Assembly (NCBI GenBank): GCA_965229765.1
Contig: CBDDJT010000002.1
Span: 1,054,001 to 1,118,000, forward strand
DNA length: 64,000 nucleotides
Direction of reading: 5' to 3'
Source of the DNA: ASV31 sp965229765
GTDB lineage: Bacteria > Pseudomonadota > Alphaproteobacteria > Rhodobacterales > Rhodobacteraceae
Shown piece by piece: positions 44,107 to 53,001 of the stretch (positions are counted from its first letter, which is position 1; each line of letters starts with the position of its first letter). Both the position numbers and the translations under genes were made by a program. Under the pieces are notes generated by a model, which ran no database searches, was not told where the DNA came from, and worked only from the letters and a program-made list of their open reading frames with translations.

Positions 44107-44167
44107 TCCATGGCCTTATTCTCATCAATCGCGGGCCCAAAGCAGGCACCCAAGAAGGACATCCGAA

Positions 44168-45241
44168 ATGAGCTCTGTATCGATCCGCGAGGTCCGAAAA
44201 GCCTTTGGCGCGTTAGAGGTTCTGCACGGCGTTTCCGTGGAAATCGAGGATGGTGAGTTTGTCGTTCTGGTCGGCCCATCTGGATGCGGAAAATCCACGT
44301 TGCTCCGTATGGTGGCGGGTTTGGAAGACCTCACCAGCGGGGACATCCAGATCGGGGAAAACATCGTTAATGATGTCGAGCCCAAAGACAGGAACATTGC
44401 CATGGTGTTCCAGAATTACGCGCTTTACCCCCACATGACTGTTGCCGACATCATGGGCTTTTCGCTGAAGGTTGCAGGCGAGAACAAGGCGAGTATTGCG
44501 CAAAAGGTCGAGGATGCCGCAAGGGTCTTGCGTCTGGAAGACTTGCTGGACCGCTACCCAAAACAACTGTCCGGTGGGCAACGGCAGCGCGTGGCGACGG
44601 GCCGGGCGATCGTGCGAAACCCCGAGGTTTTCCTGTTCGACGAACCGCTGTCCAACCTTGATGCCAAACTGCGTGTGACCATGCGGGCAGAGATCCGCGA
44701 CCTGCATAAAAAGCTTGATGTTACAATGCTCTATGTGACGCATGATCAGATCGAGGCCATGACGATGGCCGACAAGATCGTCGTGATGCGTGACGGCCAC
44801 GTTGAACAAGTGGGCACACCGCTTGAACTGTTCGATTATCCGGCAAATCGCTTTGTTGCCGAGTTCATTGGGTCGCCTTCAATGAACATCCTCCCGGCCA
44901 AGGTCGGTAATGACGGCGCCTCTATTTCGGTTTCAGACGGGCAACGCCTGAAGGTGGAAGCCCCTCCCACCGGCACAACGCAAGGAGAGGAAATCCTGAT
45001 CGGCATCCGCCCAGAAGAGCTTGTGCTTTCAGACGAGGGGCTAGCGGCCGTTGTGGTTGATTGCGAACCGATGGGGTCCGAGGCTTTAGTTGTCGTCGGT
45101 CTGGGACGGGACGGCACAGGTGAGCGCTTGAACTGCCTCGTTCGAGAAAGGCTCGATATTCACCCGGGGCAATCCGTTTTTCTGAAACCCGACCAATCGA
45201 AGATCCACTTCTTTTCGTCAGAGACGGGGCGCCGCTTGTGA
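44168..45241 (+). CDS. ABC transporter ATP-binding protein (MalK/UgpC type)
   Basis: 357 aa. Walker [10 protein letters not shown] at 36-44, Q-loop [10 protein letters not shown], signature LSGGQRQR at 134-141, Walker [15 protein letters not shown] at 154-167 and H-loop VTHDQIEA. The C-terminal 120 residues are the TOBE/regulatory domain of the sugar (CUT1) subfamily. It energises the preceding permeases. The set of four transporter genes is complete and uninterrupted. Confidence 0.95.
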   Translation: MSSVSIREVRKAFGALEVLHGVSVEIEDGEFVVLVGPSGCGKSTLLRMVAGLEDLTSGDIQIGENIVNDVEPKDRNIAMVFQNYALYPHMTVADIMGFSLKVAGENKASIAQKVEDAARVLRLEDLLDRYPKQLSGGQRQRVATGRAIVRNPEVFLFDEPLSNLDAKLRVTMRAEIRDLHKKLDVTMLYVTHDQIEAMTMADKIVVMRDGHVEQVGTPLELFDYPANRFVAEFIGSPSMNILPAKVGNDGASISVSDGQRLKVEAPPTGTTQGEEILIGIRPEELVLSDEGLAAVVVDCEPMGSEALVVVGLGRDGTGERLNCLVRERLDIHPGQSVFLKPDQSKIHFFSSETGRRL

Positions 45242-45307
45242 ATGGGCTGTCCGCCCTTTGACGCAATGATGGCCCGGACTATGACGGGCAAACCAAAGGT
45301 ATGCGCC

Positions 45308-46120
45308 ATGCGCGAAAAATTCTGCATCAACACCTATTCCTACACGCTGGCCTACACTGCCGAAGACACCGTGTTGCGGCTTGCCGACCTTGGCTATCGG
45401 GCGGCGGAACTGATGATGTATCCGGGCCATCTGTGGGAGGCCGACATGGACGCCGCGGCGTTCTCGCGGCTTAGAAATAGGATCGACGGCGCGGACTTTA
45501 AAATCACGTCGATCAATATGCCCAATATCGACATCAATATTGCGGCGGCCTCGCAAGAAATGCGTGAACACAGTCTTGGAATGCTTGAGGCCGCGATCAG
45601 AACCGCCGGGGCATTGGGCGCCGACCATGTTGTCGTGGGCCCTGGCAAATCGAACCCGCTTTTTGCGCCACCGAAAGAAGAGTTGTTCGGTTACTTGCGT
45701 CAAGGTCTCGATCGCCTGACGGGCGTTGCCGAGCACTCGGGCACCGCCCTTGCTCTGGAAAACATGCCGTTCAGCTTTCTCCCCGGGGTCAAGGATCTTT
45801 TGACCTTCCTTGACGATTATGGGAACGCCGACATCGGCGTGATCTACGACGTCGCGAACGGGCATTTCATCGGTGAGGATCCGAGCGAAGAGATTCGACT
45901 GCTTGGGTCCCGGATGAAGCTGCTTCATCTGTCAGACACCGGGCCTACGGTCTATCGGCACGATGCCGTCGGTATGGGCGACGTGGATTTCGCAACCATT
46001 CCCGCAGTTCTGAAAGAGGTCGGCTATAGCACTTACCCGGCCATCGAAGTCATTTCCCACGACCCTGACAAGGACATCCTGAGCAGCACCGAAAAGTTGG
46101 CGGCTATGGGTTATGCGTGA
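45308..46120 (+). CDS. Sugar phosphate isomerase/epimerase (xylose-isomerase-like TIM barrel)
   Basis: 270 aa from ATG 45308 (MREKFCINTYSYTLAY). AP-endonuclease-2/xylose-isomerase-like barrel with LADLGYRAAELMMYPGHLWE, TSINMPNIDINIAAA, DHVVVGPG, ALENMPFSFLP (metal-binding Glu), IGVIYDVANGHF (metal-binding Asp) and PAIEVISHDPD (terminal Glu). Earlier in-frame starts exist at 45242 and 45284 and cannot be excluded. It may isomerise or epimerise the imported sugar, or act on a related polyol or keto acid. Confidence 0.88.
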   Translation: MREKFCINTYSYTLAYTAEDTVLRLADLGYRAAELMMYPGHLWEADMDAAAFSRLRNRIDGADFKITSINMPNIDINIAAASQEMREHSLGMLEAAIRTAGALGADHVVVGPGKSNPLFAPPKEELFGYLRQGLDRLTGVAEHSGTALALENMPFSFLPGVKDLLTFLDDYGNADIGVIYDVANGHFIGEDPSEEIRLLGSRMKLLHLSDTGPTVYRHDAVGMGDVDFATIPAVLKEVGYSTYPAIEVISHDPDKDILSSTEKLAAMGYA

Positions 46121-46173
46121 CCGCCATCTATCCGCGAGCCAGCTCCAAGAAGAAACCTAGAGGAATGCCTTTC

Positions 46174-47583
46174 ATGTCTGACAGCGCAAAGAACGTAATC
46201 GTTTTTCTAAGTGACCAGCAGCGCTGGGACACGTCAGCGATCTTTGGCAATCCACTGGATTTGACGCCGAATTTTGACAATGCGGCGATCGCTGGCACGC
46301 ATCTTTACAACTGTTATTCGAACCAGCCCGTCTGCGGTCCGGCCAGGTCGATGATGCAATCGGGCCGCTACGCGACGCAAACGGGATGCTACAGAAACAA
46401 CATCCCGCTGCCGCGCGAGTCTGCCAGATTGGCCCCCAGCTTTCGCGATGCAGGGTTCAAAACTGGCTACATCGGGAAATGGCATCTTGGCGAGCACGAA
46501 CCTGTGCCGGAACCGGAACGTGGTGGTTATGACTATTGGCTCGCCGCCAATATGCTGGAATTCACGTCTGACGCCTATCACACGGTCGTCTACGACAACG
46601 ACAATACCGAAACAAAGCTTCCGGGGTATCGCGTCGACGCCATGACCGACGCGGCCATACGGTTCATTGACCGGTCAAAGGATGACAGGTTCTTTCTGTT
46701 CCTGTCCTTTCTGGAACCGCATCATCAGAACCATCTCGACAATTACCCCGGACGGCTTGGCGATGAAGAACGGTATGCGGGGCGGTGGACCCCGCCCGAC
46801 TTGCAGGCGTTGGAGGGCACATCGGCGCAGCATCTGCCCGGCTATTTCGCGATGGTTAAGCGACTGGATGAGGCCTTCGGACGGATCCGCGATGCGCTTC
46901 ATAGCCTTGGGCTTGGGGACACGACAACGATCCTGTCGACCTCGGATCACGGTTGCCATTTCAAGACACGCAACACGGAATACAAACGCTCGTGCCACGA
47001 TGCCAGCATCCGCGTTCCGGGCGCGTTGATCGGTGGGCCCTTCACGGGAGGAGGGCGGATCACCGACATGGTGAGCACGATCGACATCGCCCCAACGCTG
47101 ATCGATGCGGCGGGGATTGAGATTCCGGCGGTAATGCAGGGCAACTCCGTACGGAAACTGGTGGATCGAAACGCCGACGGATGGCCGGACGATGTTTTCA
47201 TTCAACTCAGCGAGGATGTTGTCGGCCGAGCTCTCCGGACTGACCGCTGGAAATACGGGGTCGTTGCCCCCGGTGTCGACGGCTGGGACCAGATGGACGC
47301 TGACGCCTACGAGGAAACGTTTTTGTACGACCTGAAGGCCGACCCATGGGAGTTGGACAACCTCGTAGGGAAAAGCGCGTACAGAGAGATTGCAGACGGT
47401 CTTCGCGATCGCCTGATTGGACGCATCCAACAGGTCGAAGACAAGGCGGTCAAAATCGCGTCTGCCCCAAGTCAGCCATCAGGCCGGCGGTCGGTCGAGG
47501 TTTGGGACTCTGACGCGGCCGATGCCGGCAGCATCGCGGGCGGTTGGCGGGACCAAAAAGCCCAGAAAGTCCCGTCACAATGA
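46174..47583 (+). CDS. Sulfatase (formylglycine-type), predicted cytoplasmic
   Basis: 469 aa. CxAxR-type maturation motif VCGPARSMMQSGR with Cys54 as the formylglycine precursor. Metal site DQQ at 14-16 and SDHGCHF further on; GKWHLGEH is the conserved lysine-histidine pair. AGAGGA lies 9 bp before ATG 46174, preferred to 46165 and to a GTG at 46117 overlapping the isomerase stop. No signal peptide or membrane helix is seen, unlike most arylsulfatases, so the sulfate ester is probably cut after import. A formylglycine-generating enzyme must be supplied from elsewhere. Substrate unknown. Confidence 0.92.
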   Translation: MSDSAKNVIVFLSDQQRWDTSAIFGNPLDLTPNFDNAAIAGTHLYNCYSNQPVCGPARSMMQSGRYATQTGCYRNNIPLPRESARLAPSFRDAGFKTGYIGKWHLGEHEPVPEPERGGYDYWLAANMLEFTSDAYHTVVYDNDNTETKLPGYRVDAMTDAAIRFIDRSKDDRFFLFLSFLEPHHQNHLDNYPGRLGDEERYAGRWTPPDLQALEGTSAQHLPGYFAMVKRLDEAFGRIRDALHSLGLGDTTTILSTSDHGCHFKTRNTEYKRSCHDASIRVPGALIGGPFTGGGRITDMVSTIDIAPTLIDAAGIEIPAVMQGNSVRKLVDRNADGWPDDVFIQLSEDVVGRALRTDRWKYGVVAPGVDGWDQMDADAYEETFLYDLKADPWELDNLVGKSAYREIADGLRDRLIGRIQQVEDKAVKIASAPSQPSGRRSVEVWDSDAADAGSIAGGWRDQKAQKVPSQ

Positions 47584-48533
47584 ATACCACCAAAACCACA
47601 GGGGATGGCGGCGACACGGCCAAGACCAAGGTTCTGATCACTGGGGCTGCAGGTTTGCTGGGCAGCTATGTCGTCAAAGAAATGTCGGCTTCCTACGAAC
47701 TCAGCGGGCTGGATCTGCGCGCAGGAGACGCCGACATTGCTTGGCATACGGGCGACATCAATGACAGCGACCTGCTGAGGCGGGCTGTCGCCGGGCAGGA
47801 CGCAGTGATCCATATCGCCGCGATCCCAAATATCTGGGCCGGCAGCCCCGAGACGATTATGGAAACCAACGTCCAGGCGACATACAAGCTGATGCTGGCT
47901 GCGGAAGAGGCGGGGGCGTCCCGCATCGTCTTCTGTTCAAGCGACTCTGCTGTCGGTTTCACGGTGCGCGACGGCGCCATGATCCCGCCTGACTATGTGC
48001 CGATCGATGAAAACCACCCCCTTAACCCGACCGATCCCTACGGGCTGAGCAAGGCAATCGGCGAGGACATCGGACGGTCATTTGCGCAGCGCGACAAGCT
48101 GTCTGTTGTCGCCCTGCGTCCCATGTTCATCGCCTTTCCCGAGATGTACGGCGAACTTCGCGCAAGGGCCGCGTCGCCCGATACCTACGCCGGGCCACAG
48201 GCGGGGGGGCCATCCGCGGCGGGTGGTGGTGTGTGCTGGAACCATGTAGATCCACGCGATGTTTCCAGGGCCTTTCGCTTGGCCGTGGAATTGCAAGACG
48301 TTCACTTCGAACGTTTTTTTGTCAGCGCGGCGACGACCCTTGCGCCAGATCCCACGCTGGAACGGCTTGAGACATATCTTGGACGATGTCCCTTAGTGCG
48401 CAATGCCGCGGTCTATCAGTCAAACCCACACGCCCCGCTATTTGATCTCAGCCTCGCTCGCGAGCGTTTGGGGTTTGAACCCCGATACGACGCGCGGGCA
48501 GTTGTTGGCCTTAACGCGGATGATGCAACATGA
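47580..48533 (+). CDS. NAD-dependent epimerase/dehydratase family protein (paralogue 1)
   Basis: 317 aa from ATG 47580 overlapping the sulfatase stop (ATGA). Extended SDR: TGAAGLLGSYV near residue 23, DLRAGDADIAWHTGDIND, HIAAIPN, Ser in CSSDSAVGF, and YGLSK as the catalytic pair. It shares the unusual SSDSA-G and ENHPLNPTDPYGLSK/DEAHPLRPSEVYSLTK blocks with the gene at 51171-52046, so they are paralogues. Relatives include uronate dehydrogenases and sugar epimerases; either fits the pathway. Confidence 0.9.
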   Translation: MNTTKTTGDGGDTAKTKVLITGAAGLLGSYVVKEMSASYELSGLDLRAGDADIAWHTGDINDSDLLRRAVAGQDAVIHIAAIPNIWAGSPETIMETNVQATYKLMLAAEEAGASRIVFCSSDSAVGFTVRDGAMIPPDYVPIDENHPLNPTDPYGLSKAIGEDIGRSFAQRDKLSVVALRPMFIAFPEMYGELRARAASPDTYAGPQAGGPSAAGGGVCWNHVDPRDVSRAFRLAVELQDVHFERFFVSAATTLAPDPTLERLETYLGRCPLVRNAAVYQSNPHAPLFDLSLARERLGFEPRYDARAVVGLNADDAT

Positions 48534-49327
48534 CGTCGCTGGCCGGATTTCTACCTGTGGACATGACCGGCATGCGGGTTGTTGTGACGGCGGGCGCAAA
48601 GGGGATCGGTCGTACCATCGCCGAGGCGTTTCAGCAGCGTGGGGCGGCAGTGTTCATCTGCGACATCGACGCCGAGGCTGTGGAAGAGGCCCGCTCTTCA
48701 CCGCATCATCTTGGGGGGTGCGTGGCGGATGTATCCGATGTCGGGTCCGTAGGCCGCATGTTCGATCTGGCTGAGCAAGAGCTTGGCGGATTTGACATTC
48801 TGGTGAATAACGCGGGCATCGCAGGGCCCACCGCGGCCATCGACGACATTGATCCCGACGATCTGCGCCGGACGCTCGCCACGGATGTCGAAAGCATGTT
48901 CCATTGCGCGCGACGCGTGGTTCCGGGAATGCGCCGCGCCGGATCGGGCGTGATCCTTAATCTGGGCTCGGTCGCGGGCCGGCTGTCATTTCCCATGCGC
49001 ACGCCCTATGCCGCAGCGAAATGGGGCGTTGTCGGCCTGACAAAAAGCCTTGCCATGGAGCTTGGGCAAGACGGTATCCGGGTGAATGCCATTCTTCCGG
49101 GGCACGTAAATACCTCACGGTTTCAGGCGGTCGCTGAGGCAAAGGCCGCTGCGATCGGATCGACCCCTGAAACCGTTCGGGCGGATTTCCTGTCCGTCGT
49201 GGCCATGCGGGAAACGGTCGAGACCGAGGATATTGCCAACATGGCACTCTACCTGGGCTCGCCATTCGGTGCTGCGCTTACGGGGCAGGCCATCAGCGTT
49301 TGCAAAGGCGTCGAGATGATGCGCTAG
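48530..49327 (+). CDS. SDR-family oxidoreductase
   Basis: 265 aa, overlapping the epimerase stop by 4 bp. TAGAKGIGRTI cofactor loop, CDIDAE (NAD-type acidic residue), NNAG, Ser in NLGSVAGRLSF and YAAAK. Complete. Sixth enzyme of the transporter operon. Probably oxidises a secondary alcohol of the sugar or polyol. Confidence 0.92.
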   Translation: MTSLAGFLPVDMTGMRVVVTAGAKGIGRTIAEAFQQRGAAVFICDIDAEAVEEARSSPHHLGGCVADVSDVGSVGRMFDLAEQELGGFDILVNNAGIAGPTAAIDDIDPDDLRRTLATDVESMFHCARRVVPGMRRAGSGVILNLGSVAGRLSFPMRTPYAAAKWGVVGLTKSLAMELGQDGIRVNAILPGHVNTSRFQAVAEAKAAAIGSTPETVRADFLSVVAMRETVETEDIANMALYLGSPFGAALTGQAISVCKGVEMMR

Positions 49328-49372
49328 GGCCATACCAATTTGGACCAAATCGCAAAGCATAGAGGGATTGCA

Positions 49373-50272
49373 ATGCCAGAGACAGAAATTCGCTCGGTTG
49401 GGTTCATTGGGCTTGGAAACATGGGCGGGCCGATGGCCGTCAATCTTTGCCGGGCTGGCCTTGACGTGCGTGTCTTCGCTCGAAATCCAGCACGGCTGAC
49501 GCCGATAACACAGGCGGGGGGCAAGGTTTGCGCGTCGATGCGCGCTGTAGCCGAGCAGTCTCAGGTCGTCTTCGTCTGCGTGACCGATGGCGTGGCAGTC
49601 GAGACTGTTGTCTTCGGGCCCGACGGGATCGCTGCGGGTGCGCATCCGGGATCAATTCTTTTGGATTGCTCTACCATCGCTCCGGATCAGACGGTCAATC
49701 TGGCCAAGCGTTTGAAAGATGCCGCCGGGATGGATTGGGCCGACGCGCCAATCTCGGGCGGGTCTATTGGGGCCGAGGCGGGAACACTGTCGATCTTTGT
49801 TGGCGCCAACGCGGCCGTTTTCGCCAGGCTGGCCCCGGTGCTGAGAGTCGTTGGGAAAAACGTAACCCATATGGGGCCGATAGGCGCCGGCCAGACGACA
49901 AAACTGATAAACCAGATCTTCGTCTCCTGCTCGGTTGCCATGATCGCCGAGGCGGTCGGGCTGGCGGAACGTGTGGGCCTGGATGTCGCGGCCATCCCAA
50001 AGGCGCTGGCCGGGGGCCGGGGCGATTCCGTCGGATTGCAGAACTATTGGCCAAGGTTGGCACAAAAAGACTATGCGGCCCTCAGCACGATCACCTCGAT
50101 CCTGAAGGACCTGGATATTGTTCAGGATACGGCCCGCGCGACCGGGGCTGCCTTGCCTATGACGTCTGCTGCGAGAGAGCTTTACCAGCATGTCGGCAAC
50201 GCAGGATTTGCGGACGAAGACCTGACCGCGCTTGCACGGATCCTTGGGCACCCGGCGGACCTCGTGCCTTAG
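49373..50272 (+). CDS. NAD(P)-dependent oxidoreductase, 3-hydroxyisobutyrate dehydrogenase/GarR family
   Basis: 299 aa from ATG 49373 after AGAGGG, preferred to a TTG at 49340. GFIGLGNMGGPMAVNL is the dinucleotide site, DAPISGGSIGAEAGTLSIFVG the substrate loop and GAGQTTKLINQI carries the catalytic lysine. Family members include tartronate semialdehyde reductase and 3-hydroxyisobutyrate dehydrogenase, so a short beta-hydroxyacid/semialdehyde step is likely. Confidence 0.93.
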   Translation: MPETEIRSVGFIGLGNMGGPMAVNLCRAGLDVRVFARNPARLTPITQAGGKVCASMRAVAEQSQVVFVCVTDGVAVETVVFGPDGIAAGAHPGSILLDCSTIAPDQTVNLAKRLKDAAGMDWADAPISGGSIGAEAGTLSIFVGANAAVFARLAPVLRVVGKNVTHMGPIGAGQTTKLINQIFVSCSVAMIAEAVGLAERVGLDVAAIPKALAGGRGDSVGLQNYWPRLAQKDYAALSTITSILKDLDIVQDTARATGAALPMTSAARELYQHVGNAGFADEDLTALARILGHPADLVP

Positions 50273-50358
50273 GGCGATGACCACCGTGGAGTTTGCTTTT
50301 GGGTATACAGGGCATTAGAACTGTCGGACGCGGGGCGACATTATGGAACGACGGGCGT

Positions 50359-51150
50359 ATGGCCAAACAAACCGAAGGTGCCACGGGCGGCGTGCAATCC
50401 CTGCATCGCGCCCTGTCCATCCTGCAAACGGTCGCCGACCATCGGTCCGGGATTGGACTTCCGGAACTCTGCGCCTCGGTGGGACTGCATCGCAGCACGA
50501 CCTTTCACCTTGCTAAAACGATGGTCGCCTTGGGCCTGCTGCGTCAGGACCCGGACGACAAGCGGTATCGCATTGGATCGCGCCTGTTCAGTCTTGCCAG
50601 TGGGGCCTTGGATGAGATCCAGCTTTGCGAACTGGCCGCCCCGATCCTAGAGGATCTTGCCGATGAAATTGGGGAAACCACCCATCTTGCCGTCTGGACC
50701 CGAATGGGCAGCGAAGTGGCAATTATAGAGCGTTGCGAAGCCCCATCCACCATTCGCCTGACCGAGCGGGTGGGGGCGACACGACCCGCCCACGCGACCG
50801 CCATCGGAAAGGTCCTGCTTTCGGGCTTGTCGGCGGATAGGTTGAAAGAGGCCGTAGAGGCGATGCCGTTAGAGCCGGTGACCCGCCGCACCATTACCGG
50901 ACGCACACAGTTGTTTGACGAAATCGGCACGGTCCAGGATCAGGGCTATGCCTTTGATGATGGCGAGTTCGATATTGACGTTCGATGCCTTGCGGCGCCG
51001 GTCGTCGATTTCCGGGGAAACGTCATCGCGGCGGTGGGCTTTTCATCTCCGGTTTGGCGGTTCGATGACAAACAGATCGACGCGCTTTCCGAAATGGTAA
51101 AGGTCGCTGCGGCAAAGGTGGCGTCCCGCTTGGGCGCCCCGGACGACTAG
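50359..51150 (+). CDS. IclR-family transcriptional regulator
   Basis: 263 aa. Winged HTH about residues 12-70 (GGVQSLHRALSILQTVADHR, GLPELCASVGLHRSTTFHLA) and a C-terminal GAF-like effector domain (GETTHLAVWTRMGSEVAII, TRPAHATAIGKVLLS, FDIDVRCLAAPVVD). It lies between two catabolic arms and is the best candidate to bind the TTGTA-N3-TACAA-like sites at 40836, 52160 and 53855. A weaker GTATACAG block precedes its own start at about 50303. Confidence 0.93.
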   Translation: MAKQTEGATGGVQSLHRALSILQTVADHRSGIGLPELCASVGLHRSTTFHLAKTMVALGLLRQDPDDKRYRIGSRLFSLASGALDEIQLCELAAPILEDLADEIGETTHLAVWTRMGSEVAIIERCEAPSTIRLTERVGATRPAHATAIGKVLLSGLSADRLKEAVEAMPLEPVTRRTITGRTQLFDEIGTVQDQGYAFDDGEFDIDVRCLAAPVVDFRGNVIAAVGFSSPVWRFDDKQIDALSEMVKVAAAKVASRLGAPDD

Positions 51151-51170
51151 CGCGTGGTGACGGCACAATT

Positions 51171-52046
51171 TTAGGTCAGACCGGCCTTTGCAAAGAGCTC
51201 TGCCCGATTGATGCGTGCCTTAAACCCAATTCTTTCATACGCATAACTGGTATCAAAGACGCTGGCAGTCTCGTTGCGCTCGTAGGTCTCTGGCTTTTTC
51301 AGAACGGGGTCGTATCCGAAACGCTCTCGCAAAAGATCCAGCGTCGGTCGTTCGTTCAGACCGTCCGCCGCCCCGATATAACAGCAATCATAGGTGTCGC
51401 TCAATGTGGCCAAGGCAAGATCGAAGGCCTCGGCGACATCCTCGGGGGCGACGAAATTCCAAAGGTGATAATTGAACACATCTGACCCACGGTCCCGCAA
51501 CTCGGGATACTCCGGCTCAAAGACAACATGCGCCGGTCGCAGGGCCATGATTTGCATGTTGGATGACAGACTTTGGGTGCGGGCAATCGCCTCGGTGACT
51601 TCTTTGGTTAATGAATAAACCTCGCTGGGGCGCAGAGGATGGGCTTCGTCGACCGGCAGATATTGGGGTGGCCAGCCCACCGGGTTGTGGTGCAGGCCAG
51701 TCGCAGAATCGCTAGAGGCCACGACGGTGCGCTGAATGCCGGCGTTTTCGGCCGCTTGTAGGACGGTCCAGGTTCCAAGCACATTCACCTTGAAACACAG
51801 GTCTGGCGAGGATGTACGCGGGTTTGGAATTGCCGCTAGATGGATGAGCATCTCGGTCTGGCTAAGGGCTTCCCTGACCTGTTCATGGTTCAGGACATCG
51901 GCACTCACATGCCGAACGCCTTCAACATCCGGGGCCGTCGTGTCCAACACGGTCACATCATTCTTGGCGGCAAGACGGCGCACGATGTACCGCCCCAATC
52001 GTCCACTGCCGCCAGTCACGGCAATTGACCGCCCTGCTGTCAGCAT
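51171..52046 (-). CDS. NAD-dependent epimerase/dehydratase family protein (paralogue 2)
   Basis: 291 aa. TGGSGRLGRYIV near residue 11, DTTAPDVEGVRHVSADV, HLAAIPNPR, Ser in ASSDSATG and YSLTK. Converges on iclR, 20 bp apart, and is divergent from the SDR at 52206. Shares several blocks with the epimerase at 47580. Possibly a duplicated enzyme for the same or an epimeric substrate. Confidence 0.9.
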   Translation of the reverse strand: MLTAGRSIAVTGGSGRLGRYIVRRLAAKNDVTVLDTTAPDVEGVRHVSADVLNHEQVREALSQTEMLIHLAAIPNPRTSSPDLCFKVNVLGTWTVLQAAENAGIQRTVVASSDSATGLHHNPVGWPPQYLPVDEAHPLRPSEVYSLTKEVTEAIARTQSLSSNMQIMALRPAHVVFEPEYPELRDRGSDVFNYHLWNFVAPEDVAEAFDLALATLSDTYDCCYIGAADGLNERPTLDLLRERFGYDPVLKKPETYERNETASVFDTSYAYERIGFKARINRAELFAKAGLT

Positions 52047-52159
52047 CTCGGCATCTCCATCCCTTTTCTCCCCTGTTCAAGCCTCACAAATCGATGCGAT
52101 CGCGCCATTGTTTCATCGTGTTCCCGCAATCTAACGTCTATGTTGTCAGGTTGTCCATA

Positions 52160-52172
52160 TTGTAGGATACAA
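52160..52172. promoter_or_regulatory. Palindromic operator TTGTA-GGA-TACAA
   Basis: A perfect 13-bp inverted repeat in the gap between the divergent epimerase (start 52046) and SDR (start 52206). The wider block ATATTGTAGGATACAATT has a near-copy on the other strand at 53855-53867. Confidence 0.6.
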
Positions 52173-52205
52173 TTCGGTAATACTAGAGGTTGGAGATTCC
52201 TGCAG

Positions 52206-52970
52206 ATGGGACGCTTAACGGGAAAGACCGCATTTGTTACGGGAGCAGGGGCCGGAATAGGGCGCGCGTCGGCTGTTCTTTTTGCCAAAGAGGGGGCCAA
52301 GGTCGCCGTGGTCGACACCGACGCTTACGGCGGACAAGAGACAGAATCGATGGCAAGGCTAGGCGCAGGCGCTGGTGGCGACGCGCTGTTCATCGCGGCA
52401 GACGTCACAAGCAGCGCAAGCATGGCGAGCGCCGTTGCGCGATGCGTCGATGTCTTTGGTGGGCTGACAATCCTTCACAACAATGCAGGCGGATCGTCGA
52501 TGAACGACGCGCGCGTCACCGAAGCCTCTGACGAAGAATTTTGGCGTGTCATGTCGCTAAATGCCTTTGGCACGTTCTTGGGGTCAAAGCACTGTCTGCC
52601 GGAGATTATCCGCGCGGGTGGAGGGTCAGTGATCAATATGTCATCGAACATGGCGCTAATGGGGATGCCCGGGCGCGATTGCTATACCGCGTCCAAGGGG
52701 GCCGTCACGTCCATGACGCGATCAATGGCCGTAGAATACGCGGCCGAGAATGTCCGGGTAAACGCGATCGCGCCGTCGGTCGTAAGGACAGAGCGGATAA
52801 AGCGTTTTTTGGACGAGGATCCCAACATCGCGGCGCAGGCCAAAATGCACCTGCTCGGATTTGTCGACCCCCAAGATGTTGCCAATTTGGCTCTTTATCT
52901 CGCCTCGGACGAATCGCGTTTGATGACAGGTCAAATCCTGTCGGTGGACAGTGGAATCACCATAAGCTAG
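52206..52970 (+). CDS. SDR-family oxidoreductase
   Basis: 254 aa from ATG 52206 (MGRLTGKTAFVTGAGAGIG); an upstream in-frame start at 52140 would cover the operator. TGAGAGIG, DTDA (NAD type), NNAG, Ser in NMSSNMALMG and YTASK. Complete, single gene, convergent with the SDR at 53002. A dehydrogenase of the local pathway. Confidence 0.92.
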   Translation: MGRLTGKTAFVTGAGAGIGRASAVLFAKEGAKVAVVDTDAYGGQETESMARLGAGAGGDALFIAADVTSSASMASAVARCVDVFGGLTILHNNAGGSSMNDARVTEASDEEFWRVMSLNAFGTFLGSKHCLPEIIRAGGGSVINMSSNMALMGMPGRDCYTASKGAVTSMTRSMAVEYAAENVRVNAIAPSVVRTERIKRFLDEDPNIAAQAKMHLLGFVDPQDVANLALYLASDESRLMTGQILSVDSGITIS

Positions 52971-53001
52971 CAGGCTCGGCCACGGATACTAAGATCTTGT
53001 A

